Below, one piece after another: positions 32,732 through 40,475 of a DNA stretch of 48,734 nt. The first letter of the stretch is position 1, and each line of letters opens with the position of its first letter. The notes under the pieces were generated by a model. That model saw nothing but the letters and a program-made list of their open reading frames with translations. It was not told the DNA's origin and ran no database searches. The position numbers and the translations under genes were made by a program. Source of the stretch: CAVPDE01 sp964580575 (lineage in GTDB: Bacteria > Desulfobacterota > DSM-4660 > Desulfatiglandales > HGW-15); the NCBI GenBank assembly GCA_964580575.1, contig CAZOLJ010000031.1, positions 1 to 48,734 of the forward strand, in the 5' to 3' direction.

Positions 32732-33549
32732 TCATCCTGCCTTGGTTCCTGTAATGAGCAGGCCCATAGCTTTCTTTTCCACACGAAAACCGGCCGAAAG
32801 GCAGTTCCGCAGAATTGCCTCAATCTCTTCAACAAGATAGGAAGCGGCAATGGATGACCTCAGGCCGGGCCNNNNNNNNNNNNNNNNNNNNNNNNNNNNN
32901 NNNNNNNNNNNNNNNNNNNNNNNNNNNNNNNNNNNNNNNNNNNNNNNNNNNNNNNNNNNNNNNNNNNNNNNGCCTCAATCTCTTCAACAAGATAGGAAGC
33001 GGCAATGGATGACCTCAGGCCGGGCCGGATCTCTTTGGGTTTGGTGACGGCTTGCATAAACCACTTCACGAAGGGATGCATGTCCCGACGAAGGTCGCTC
33101 ACAAGGTACTTGCCGCCGGGCTTCAACACCCGCCGGATTTCCTTGAACACGGCCCCGGGATCCGCCCATTCGTGGAGCGACCCGTTCGTGAATGCGCCGT
33201 CGAACAGGTTGTCATCAAAGGGGATCTTGCTTGCATCGCCCTTTACATACTCGACCCTTTGGGAAAGCCCGTATTCCCCGGCATTCCTGCGGCCGATTTC
33301 AATCATGGCAGGGCTGATCTCCACGGCTTTCAGGGATGTCCCTGTAGACTTCTTCAGCCACTCAAGACCCAGGTACCCGGGCCCTGGCCCCACTTCCAGC
33401 GCCAGACCATGGCTTATGCCCGCTTTGAGGATCTCCCGGGTCTCAATCCACCCTTTGTCTCTCATGCGGCGCATCATTTGGTCATATATCCTGACGTCGA
33501 AATCGCCTTGTATTCCTTCTCCTGTCTCAATGATTCTTGGCTTGACCAT
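32732..33549 (-). CDS. Class I methyltransferase, split by an artificial assembly gap
   Basis: The protein has LALEVGPGPGYLGLEWLKK (SAM motif I), VEYVKGDASKIPF and FTNGSLHEWADP. The same 55 bp occurs immediately before and after the 100-N gap (32817-32871 and 32972-33026). If this overlap is merged, the frame continues without interruption from SSIAASYLVEEIE into AILRNCLSAGF...LLITGTKAG and stops at 32732. That gives a normal-length protein of about 220 residues. AGGAGG precedes ATG 33549. The substrate is unknown; co-transcription with the flavoprotein suggests a shared pathway. Confidence 0.82.
32872..32971. other. Assembly gap (100 N) between overlapping contig ends
   Basis: Both flanks carry the same 55-bp sequence, so the contigs overlap and the gap is very probably not real. 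Confidence 0.95.
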
Positions 33550-33635
33550 GGCCACACCTCCTTACTCCGGCGTTACCCTCCCGCCGGCTAAACAGTCCCC
33601 GCCGTTGCGGCGGACTTCCGTGTATCCTCGCTCTC

Positions 33636-34298
33636 CTACTCTCCCCTCCCTTGGTGGGAGGGGATAAAGGGGAGGGGGAGATGTCTCACCAGCATCACCA
33701 AACTGTAGATCCCAACACCGAACATGATGGTGTCTTCATAAACGCCGTACCTCGGGATCTGAATGAACGGGGCAAAGGGAATCGCCCAGAACAGAAGAAG
33801 AATATACAAGACCTTGTCCACCCGAGGCAGCGACGTGGTGAGAAGCACCAGGGCTAGAGCGGTTGTGGGACAGGGAAAAGTGCCGGGCACAATCATTTCC
33901 TCCAAAGGACGCCCCAAGGCGATGCTGATCAGAGGGTAGCAAAACACGGCGGCGGTCAATCCCAGGGTGAGCCTCTTTTGCGAGGCAACCTCGGGAAGGT
34001 GAAAATCCATTCTCCGCCTGAAAAGATCCACCGCAAACAAAACGGCCACGGCCATGAAGAGAGCGCCAAAGAAAACACTCCCTGCAAGCCCTTTCCCAAG
34101 GGTTAAGAAGAAGACCAGGCTGATCCAACCAAAGGAAACGGCCAGGTAGAGCTTCATCAGTAAGCTTGCGATCGGTTTGCGGAACCAGAACAGGAAAGCT
34201 GTCGCCACCAGCCCTGCCAAAAAGAACACCGCCTGGGCCGGCCAGACGGCTGCTCCGTAGGCTCCAAGGATTCCCCACCATTCGTTTGCAGGCAGCAT
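33636..34298 (-). CDS. DUF6064-family integral membrane protein
   Basis: The 220-residue protein starts MLPANEWWGILGAYGAAVWPAQ, the DUF6064 signature, and has about six TM helices. Function unknown. The last 15 or so codons (HLPLPFIPSHQGRGE) are encoded by a C-rich hairpin repeat (33643-33663), so the repeat appears to have inserted at, and recoded, the gene's 3' end. Confidence 0.85.
   Translation of the reverse strand: MLPANEWWGILGAYGAAVWPAQAVFFLAGLVATAFLFWFRKPIASLLMKLYLAVSFGWISLVFFLTLGKGLAGSVFFGALFMAVAVLFAVDLFRRRMDFHLPEVASQKRLTLGLTAAVFCYPLISIALGRPLEEMIVPGTFPCPTTALALVLLTTSLPRVDKVLYILLLFWAIPFAPFIQIPRYGVYEDTIMFGVGIYSLVMLVRHLPLPFIPSHQGRGE
33643..33663. repeat. C-rich hairpin repeat inside the end of the DUF6064 gene
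   Basis: CCCCTCCC and GGGAGGGG form a perfect 8-bp stem around TTGGT; a further GGGGAGGGGGAG tract follows. It is a member of the family at 10628, 14606, 34377 and 43331. Confidence 0.6.
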
Positions 34299-34376
34299 GA
34301 TTGACCTCCTTTACCTCTTCACAGGGTTTGTAATTTCCGGAAAGTATTTGATGAATCTTTTTGCCCCCCTACCCTG

Positions 34377-34399
34377 CCCTCCCCCTCGAGGGGGGAGGG
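34377..34399. repeat. C-rich hairpin repeat
   Basis: CCCTCCCCC-TCGA-GGGGG(G)AGGG forms a hairpin, and GGGAGGGGGTGATGTC follows. It lies between the DUF6064 start and the 5'-nucleotidase stop. Confidence 0.55.
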
Positions 34400-34439
34400 T
34401 TAGGGAGGGGGTGATGTCAAATGATTTATGGCGTTCGTA

Positions 34440-36236
34440 TCAGTGTGCAGGGATTTTGTGGATTGGGCAACAGAGATGCGACGAAACGAGGATTTGAGGG
34501 AGTGAATCGCTAAAAGGAAGAATGGAGAACGCCCTTTGCCCCAGCGCACGTCGGGCAGGCGACCCCGCCTGCCAGGTCGGCACAGTGGCCGACCCTAATT
34601 TTTCATTCGCGGGGGCGACCGTTCCAATGTCATGAGGGTTTACGAGTTCATCACGGTTCCATGTCTTGGTTATCTGTATTCTGCCCTCCAGTTCGGGCTT
34701 GAGCCTTTTCGTGACAGAGGCAATGTACTCGACCAGAACGTCGCGCTGAAAGGTCGATGTTTCATAGCGGTCCAGGGCCTCCAGGAGAATCTTGTATCCA
34801 TCCCCTCCTCCGGCCAGGTAGGAGTTTGTAGCGATGGAGTAGGTTCTCTCAGGATCAACAGGTTTTCCTTTGATGGTGAGGCGTTCAACTCGCTGGGTCT
34901 GAGAGTTGATCGCAAGACGGACGCCTTCCGAGACCTGGGGGAAAGCGCCCGATCCGGCAGGAACGGCCGCCATATGGTCGAAGAGCCGCAGAACCAGCCG
35001 GCCCTTCATCTTGAGCACCACCACGGTGTTGTCAAAGGGCAGGATTTCATAGATTCTCTTCTTGGTGATCTCGCCGGCCGGCAGGCCGGTCCTGATGCCG
35101 CCGCCGTTTTGCAAGGCAAAATCCGTGTTCAAGTTTCGCGTGCCCCAGAGCATGGAGTCCGCAACAAGGTTCCCGATCTCAGTTTCCTGCTTCCTGGCGT
35201 TCTCATTACTGAAAGACGCTTCGGCATTGCCGATCACGTCCGACAACAGGCTCTCGACCTTGTCCGCATAGGGAGTGAGAGCGGCAAGGAGAAACGGGTC
35301 TTCCTCGTATCTTTCTCCCAAATAGCGAAGGCTCTCTGTCCCATCCGGCAGCTTGATTTTCTCTTTCAAATTGATGGGCACGGATTCCCACCTGAAGCCC
35401 GCCACCCTGCCGTCCCTGACCGTCATGATCGCCTTTCCTATTTTCAGGCCCCACTGGAAGGCCTGGACAATGGGCGTGCCGTTCACGTAGACCGGCTCGG
35501 TGAGATCCGTGTGGGTGTGGCCGTCAATGATCAGGTCTATGCCCTGAACCTTTGCCGCCAGGCGTTTGGACCCCTTGGTTTCATGGTCCCAGATCCCCAA
35601 ATGGACCAGGGCGATGACGATGTCCGCTTTGTTCTTGAGCACCTTCACGAGTCTTCGGGCTGCTTTCACCTCGTCTTCAAACACAAGGTCCTTTACATGG
35701 TCCGGATAGCCGATCCCCTTGGTCTCTCTTAAGGTCAATCCCAGGATTCCCACCTTGAAGCCGTCAAAGCGCTTCACCACGTAAGGCCTGGCCAGGAGGT
35801 CCCCTTTTGTGGTCCTGATGTTTGCAGACAAGAAAGGAAACCGCGCGAGCCTCTCCTGCTTTCTGAGAATAGCGAGGGGATTGTCGAACTCGTGGTTTCC
35901 GAGGGTCATGGCATCATAACCCAGGTAGTTGAAGCCCACGATGTCGGGCACTGCCTTGAACAAGTTTGATTCCGCTCGGCCCGTGTTCAGGTCGCCTGCG
36001 TCCAGCAGAAGCACGTTCTTGTGCCTGGCCCTGACCTGGTTCACAAAGGTGGCGATGGCCGGCAGGCCGCCCACATCAGGAATCCCCTGGTAGTTGAACT
36101 TCAGGGGATGGCCGTGGCAATCGTTCGTGTGAAGGATCACGAGCGTCTGATCGGCGCCTGCCGCCAACGCCGCGGCCGGCACAACAAACAGGATCAGCGC
36201 AAGGATCAGAATCGTACAGCGGAAAAGCTTTTTCAT
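34440..36236 (-). CDS. Periplasmic 5'-nucleotidase / UDP-sugar hydrolase (UshA family)
   Basis: The 598-residue protein has a signal peptide (residues 1-26). The N-terminal metallophosphatase domain has LHTNDCHGH, LDAGD, LGNHEFD, VHLGIWDH and DGHTHTD. The C-terminal nucleotide-binding domain has NGGGIRTGLPAGE and LAGGGDGY. It releases phosphate from extracellular nucleotides. The family normally ends near residue 525 (EGRIQIT); the last 70 or so residues come from two GC-rich intergenic hairpins and look like read-through into a repeat. It follows the CPBP gene by 9 nt. Confidence 0.93.
   Translation of the reverse strand: MKKLFRCTILILALILFVVPAAALAAGADQTLVILHTNDCHGHPLKFNYQGIPDVGGLPAIATFVNQVRARHKNVLLLDAGDLNTGRAESNLFKAVPDIVGFNYLGYDAMTLGNHEFDNPLAILRKQERLARFPFLSANIRTTKGDLLARPYVVKRFDGFKVGILGLTLRETKGIGYPDHVKDLVFEDEVKAARRLVKVLKNKADIVIALVHLGIWDHETKGSKRLAAKVQGIDLIIDGHTHTDLTEPVYVNGTPIVQAFQWGLKIGKAIMTVRDGRVAGFRWESVPINLKEKIKLPDGTESLRYLGERYEEDPFLLAALTPYADKVESLLSDVIGNAEASFSNENARKQETEIGNLVADSMLWGTRNLNTDFALQNGGGIRTGLPAGEITKKRIYEILPFDNTVVVLKMKGRLVLRLFDHMAAVPAGSGAFPQVSEGVRLAINSQTQRVERLTIKGKPVDPERTYSIATNSYLAGGGDGYKILLEALDRYETSTFQRDVLVEYIASVTKRLKPELEGRIQITKTWNRDELVNPHDIGTVAPANEKLGSATVPTWQAGSPARRALGQRAFSILPFSDSLPQILVSSHLCCPIHKIPAH
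34540..34605. repeat. GC-rich double-hairpin repeat extending the 5'-nucleotidase frame
   Basis: Two adjoining stems, GGCAGGCG/CGCCTGCC and GGTCGGC/GCCGACC (approximate limits), occupy the 3' end of the nucleotidase ORF and encode ATVPTWQAGSPARRALGQ. Such repeats are normally intergenic, so the original stop codon was probably lost on insertion. Confidence 0.5.
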
Positions 36237-36245
36237 GATCTGAAT

Positions 36246-37016
36246 CTACCTCCCCGGAGGCATCCGCTGCCTGAAAGAGAACTTGAACACAAGGAACAGC
36301 AGGAGCGGAAACAGGTAAAGGGTGCGCGCCACCGGAAAAAGAATTGGAGAAACTGCTTTCGATTGTATCAGCACGTCGTATTCTCCGCCCACTCCCAAGA
36401 AGAAGGGAAATATCAGGAGAGCGCTGTTTCCCAAGCGGTAAACCGTGGCATACATGAGTCCCACAAACAACAGTTTGCCGTATTCAGGCTGGAACCCTGC
36501 GTGGTGAAGGGCATAGAAAAGAGCGGTGAGGAAGATAGCCGGCACAATCCCAAAGGACCGTTCAAAGAGCGTTCGCAGGAAACCATAGAAGAAGACGAGT
36601 TCGAAAAAAAGTGCACAGAAGACAAAAGCAGCCCTCCACAGCAGCCCTGTTTCAAAACGAAAACCCTCTGGAGGCGGACTCTCCGACAAGAACATGAGAA
36701 GAAGTGCAGCGCCCAGGATGAGATTGATGGGCAAGAAGAGGCGCCACTTCCTGAAGCTGAAGCCAAAATCGGAAAAGGAATCGGCCCTCAAGCGGATGTA
36801 CGCCAGTGGGAAAAAGGCCCCGAGAAGCAAAATCTGCCCAAAGTCCCTGATGATGATGCTCAACCAGGGAGTGTTCTTGGCAGGGATCATGGCCAGGGAC
36901 AAACCGACACAGACTCCTCCAGCCGCAAACGCCACGAGGGTATCGCGGGAGGGATGCCAACACAAGAGCCTGGACGAGAATCCCATATGATCCAGTCGAA
37001 GTCGCACGGGAACCAT
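36246..37016 (-). CDS. CPBP-like intramembrane protease homologue, degenerate motifs
   Basis: The 256-residue multi-pass protein (about 7-8 TM) has the CPBP layout. Motif 1 (EExxxR) reads FELVFFYGF and lacks the second Glu and the Arg. Motif 2 FxxxH is kept as FYALHHAGF. The last motif's His is replaced by FPFFLGVGG. Catalysis is therefore doubtful. ATG 37016 is preceded by GGGGAG. It is likely co-transcribed with the nucleotidase. Confidence 0.65.
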   Translation of the reverse strand: MVPVRLRLDHMGFSSRLLCWHPSRDTLVAFAAGGVCVGLSLAMIPAKNTPWLSIIIRDFGQILLLGAFFPLAYIRLRADSFSDFGFSFRKWRLFLPINLILGAALLLMFLSESPPPEGFRFETGLLWRAAFVFCALFFELVFFYGFLRTLFERSFGIVPAIFLTALFYALHHAGFQPEYGKLLFVGLMYATVYRLGNSALLIFPFFLGVGGEYDVLIQSKAVSPILFPVARTLYLFPLLLFLVFKFSFRQRMPPGR

Positions 37017-37072
37017 GCTTGCTCCCCGGCGCAATCCTCCGTACCTTCGATCCCTGTCAATCGGGATCTGCG

Positions 37073-37255
37073 TTATTGATTGCCCAGAATGATCGGCAAC
37101 CCGTCCTTGCCTGAACCGATCACAACGACCTTCGTGTTAAGGATCCCCGCGGCGACGATGACCGCAAGCCAATGCAGCGGTCTGAAAAGCCACCGTTTGG
37201 GCAAATCCCTCACAAAGCCGGATTCACTCGTATCACCACCTGGGTTCTCACTCAT
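37073..37255 (-). CDS. Small single-pass membrane protein
   Basis: The 60-residue protein has a charged N-terminus, one TM helix (HWLAVIVAAGILNTKVVVIG) and a short tail. The strong AGGAGG 10 nt before ATG 37255 supports it; a start at 37303 is possible. It lies 57 nt upstream of the CPBP gene. Family not recognised. Confidence 0.5.
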   Translation of the reverse strand: MSENPGGDTSESGFVRDLPKRWLFRPLHWLAVIVAAGILNTKVVVIGSGKDGLPIILGNQ

Positions 37256-37397
37256 TTTCCCTTTCCTCCTGTCCAACCAGGCTCTGTATGGTGATTCATT
37301 CATGGACGTGCCTCCACCTCCATCCTTGGTCCCATCCCCATTTATCCTAGTGTATCGCAACCATTCCTTCAACAAAGAACAATTAAACCCCTCCGGC

Positions 37398-37429
37398 CTA
37401 ACCATTTTCTAACAAAAGCTTTCTAGACT
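37398..37429 (+). promoter_or_regulatory. Short PHO-box-like array and -10 upstream of the HMA2 ATPase
   Basis: CTAA at 37398 and 37409 are 11 bp apart; 11 nt later stands TAGACT (4 of 6 to TATAAT). Only two good repeats are present, so this site is weaker than the others. Confidence 0.4.
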
Positions 37430-37538
37430 GCGCGAATAGGCACGAGAAAGCACCTCACAGGAAAGCCTCAGTTTCTTGATCAAATAAGTGCTAGAGTCTG
37501 TCAGTTTTTGATGTGACCAGACTCCACGATTTCAAACC

Positions 37539-40472
37539 ATGAAAGCGATAAAAGAAACTCAAAACAGGAAGTTGATGAAATCCAACTCCCGCCCGGCAGA
37601 GAGTGTGATCGATGTGGTTCATCAGCTCCGGGGAAGGGTGAGGTTCAGGGTCAGCGGTCTGCGCGGTTACCCGGCCCTTGGCTGCCATCTGGAAAAAGAA
37701 CTGATTCTTCTTCAGGGGATCCGCCGTGCGTCGGCAAGTGCAGCCACCGGGAATCTCTTGGTCCATTATGAAGAACCGCTTTCGCCGGCAGCCCTCGCGG
37801 GCATGATTTCACGTGTTCTTGAGGGCAGCGGCACCGGACCGGACCAGCTCGCCTTCAGATATGACGAATCCCCGCTTTCCTGGCACGGGGCCGAGCCGGA
37901 GCAGGTGCTCAAGCATTTCCAGGTATCGGCGACCACAGGCCTTTCTAGAGACGCCGCTCTGAGGAGATCGACGACTTCCGGCACCAATACGCTTCCTGCC
38001 ATGTTGCCCCGCTCCTTTCCCGAAATTCTTGCCGCTCAGGTGAAGAGCCTGCCGGTGCTCCTCATCGTAGGCGCAGCAGGGCTTTCAGTGCTTACGGGCG
38101 GACTCGCGGAAGGGGTGATCGCCATGAGCGTTGCGATTCTCAACGCACTCATCGGTGCGGTTACCGAAAAAAGGGCGGAGCAAACCCTAGAGATCGCGCG
38201 GGATTCTGTTGGGCTCAGGACAGGCGTTCTGAGGGATGGCGAGGTGAGGGACATACCCTTCGAGGAGATCGTAGTCGGAGACGTGCTCGACCTGCAGATC
38301 GGCTCCCGCCTCCCGGCGGATGCCAGGGTGATTGCGACAGAATACTTGGCGGTTGACGAATCCGCCCTTACCGGGGAAAGCATCCCTGTGACCAAGTTCA
38401 TGAGGGCTCATCGCCGGGAAGGCATTCCCATCAGCCAAAGAAGGAACATGCTCTACAGGGGAACTCTGGTGGTGGAAGGAAGCGGCCGCGCTGTTGTTGT
38501 CGCCACAGGAAAGCACACGGCCCTGGGAAAACTGCAGCAGTTCCTCGGGGTGGTTTTCCCGCCCGAAGCCCTGATGGCCAGAGGGATTAAACGCCTCGCC
38601 GTGCGGCTCCTATGGGTCGCCGCCGGCGCAGCAGCTCTGCTTTCCACCGTTTCTCTCCTCCGGGGACACGGTCTGCTCCAGATTCTCCGGCAAAGCCTCG
38701 CGCTCATTGCCGGCGCCATCCCCTCAGGCCTTTCAACCCTTTCGGCCAGCGCCTTCGCCATCGGCCACCGGGACATGCAGCACCACCGAATTCGGGTCCG
38801 CAGGCTGCGAGCCCTCGCCAGTCTTGCATCCACCCAGGTCGTCTGCTTTGACAAGACCGGCACCTTGACTCACAATCAAATGACCGTGACAGAGATCCAT
38901 GCGGGGGCAAAGCACATCGAGATCCCCGGCAATGCATGGACAAGCATCCTCAAGAGAAGCCTGGCAAAGGACCCTGATGTATCCTGGCTTCTGAAGCTCA
39001 CGACGCTTTGCAACGAGGCGGTCGTCAGTTTTCAAAGCGGCGATCCCTCCGGGGAGGGCTCCTCCACGGAAAAGGCGCTCCTTCTCTTTGCGGAGCGCTC
39101 GGGCATCGACACGGCTTCTTTCAGAGAAGGTCACCCCTTCTTCCATGTGCAGCACCGGTCGGAGAAGAATCCCTTCATGGTGACCGTTCACCCATGGGAG
39201 AGGTCTGAGCCTCTCTCAGCCGTCAAGGGAAGCCCCTTGGATGTCCTGGAAATGTGCGCTTTTTGGCGCAGGAACGGGAAGGTGGTTCCTCTGCTTGAGA
39301 AGGATCGAAACCGATTTGAAACTGAGAATTTTCACATGTCCGGCAAGGGCCTGAGAGTTCTCGCCGTCGCCTATCGCTGGGGGAGGCTGGATACTCTGGA
39401 AGAGACGGGGGATCGTCACTGGGGGCTCGTGTGGGCCGGTCTCGTGGGTTTTTCAGATCCCCTGCGAAAGGGGACCAAAGAACTCATTTCAACACTCCAC
39501 CAGGCAGGGATCAGAACGGCCGTGATTACGGGCGACCAAAGTCTCACAGCAGCACACATCGGGGAAGAACTGAACCTGGCAGGAGAAGAGCACGTCAGGG
39601 TTCTAGATGCTTTGAATTTCAAGGAACTCGATACAGCGGCCATGAGGAACCTCGTGACCAGGACTCACGTTTTCGCCCGTCTGAACCCGACCCAGAAGCT
39701 TCAGGTGATCCAGGCTTACCAGAGCGCAGGCATCGGTGTAGTGATGGTCGGTGACGGGATCAATGATGTGCTGGCCTTGAAAGTGGCAGACGTGGGCATC
39801 GCCATGGGCAGAGACGGCACGGATCTGGCGCGCAACGCTGCGGATTTGGTGCTGGAGGATGACGATCTTCGGAACGTGGCGGTCGCGATTGCCAACGGAA
39901 GAGAATTCTACGGGAACATTGATAAGAGCCTTCGTTTCCTGATCACGGCCAGTCATGTGGATTTGATGGGCGACTTCACGGCAACAGCAGGGGCTTTGGG
40001 CCGGGGAATCAGCCCTTGGCAGAGCTTGGGGACAAACTTGGCTTGCCTGTCTCTGGCATCCGAACGGCATGATCCTGTCAGGCTGCACGCATGGCCGCCG
40101 GAGCAGAACGGTATGCTGCTTGGGAGAGATGAATTCGGAGATACTGCCGCAGAAGGCGCGAAGCTGATCGCTGCCGCAGGTCCGGCGAGCCTCTATGGCC
40201 TGGCGCGGTACGGGGCAGGTTCTGCGGCAAGCAGTCTTTTTTTCAGAAGCATCTCCATCAATCAACTGCTCTATGCCCTGGCCTGCAGGGACGGAAGAGA
40301 AGATCCGGCAGCATCGAGTGCAACCGGCCCTTTGCTTCGGCTGACTCTTTGGGGAGCAGTGGGCGGTTACTTGGCGCTCACTCTTTTTAGGGGCTTCGGA
40401 GGATTCGTCGATGCGCTTGCGCTGGGAGCGAGCGCCCTGCTGTCAAGAGCGATGGCGAAGGGAACACGATAG
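37539..40472 (+). CDS. P-type ATPase with N-terminal HMA2-like domain and altered ion-site motifs
   Basis: The 977-residue protein has an HMA2-like domain (about 25-75, VHQLRGRVRFRV). An A domain with TGES (278-281), the phosphorylation site DKTGT (Asp438), an N domain with KGSPLDVL, and a P domain with TGDQ and GDGIND (738-743) follow. ATP-hydrolysis motifs are complete. Ion-site motifs are not: M4 reads PSGLS (395-399) instead of PEGLP, the hinge reads GDGINDVLAL instead of NDxPAL, and M6 has N833 but Leu at the position of the cation-binding Asp. This resembles the CtpI/CtpH-like group with unknown substrate. No good Shine-Dalgarno stands before ATG 37539. Confidence 0.9.
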   Translation: MKAIKETQNRKLMKSNSRPAESVIDVVHQLRGRVRFRVSGLRGYPALGCHLEKELILLQGIRRASASAATGNLLVHYEEPLSPAALAGMISRVLEGSGTGPDQLAFRYDESPLSWHGAEPEQVLKHFQVSATTGLSRDAALRRSTTSGTNTLPAMLPRSFPEILAAQVKSLPVLLIVGAAGLSVLTGGLAEGVIAMSVAILNALIGAVTEKRAEQTLEIARDSVGLRTGVLRDGEVRDIPFEEIVVGDVLDLQIGSRLPADARVIATEYLAVDESALTGESIPVTKFMRAHRREGIPISQRRNMLYRGTLVVEGSGRAVVVATGKHTALGKLQQFLGVVFPPEALMARGIKRLAVRLLWVAAGAAALLSTVSLLRGHGLLQILRQSLALIAGAIPSGLSTLSASAFAIGHRDMQHHRIRVRRLRALASLASTQVVCFDKTGTLTHNQMTVTEIHAGAKHIEIPGNAWTSILKRSLAKDPDVSWLLKLTTLCNEAVVSFQSGDPSGEGSSTEKALLLFAERSGIDTASFREGHPFFHVQHRSEKNPFMVTVHPWERSEPLSAVKGSPLDVLEMCAFWRRNGKVVPLLEKDRNRFETENFHMSGKGLRVLAVAYRWGRLDTLEETGDRHWGLVWAGLVGFSDPLRKGTKELISTLHQAGIRTAVITGDQSLTAAHIGEELNLAGEEHVRVLDALNFKELDTAAMRNLVTRTHVFARLNPTQKLQVIQAYQSAGIGVVMVGDGINDVLALKVADVGIAMGRDGTDLARNAADLVLEDDDLRNVAVAIANGREFYGNIDKSLRFLITASHVDLMGDFTATAGALGRGISPWQSLGTNLACLSLASERHDPVRLHAWPPEQNGMLLGRDEFGDTAAEGAKLIAAAGPASLYGLARYGAGSAASSLFFRSISINQLLYALACRDGREDPAASSATGPLLRLTLWGAVGGYLALTLFRGFGGFVDALALGASALLSRAMAKGTR

Positions 40473-40475
40473 GAT

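Noticed and set aside
32722..32850. N-terminal extension of the Tat flavoprotein
   Set aside because: This DNA encodes the 3' end of the methyltransferase once the false gap is removed, and the twin-arginine leader starts at 32721.
34304..34350. Possible array upstream of DUF6064
   Set aside because: TTTG-N7-CGGA-N7-TGAT spacing is right but the sequence fit is too poor.
34632..35732. 366-codon plus-strand frame opposite the 5'-nucleotidase
   Set aside because: Antisense shadow; no family resemblance.
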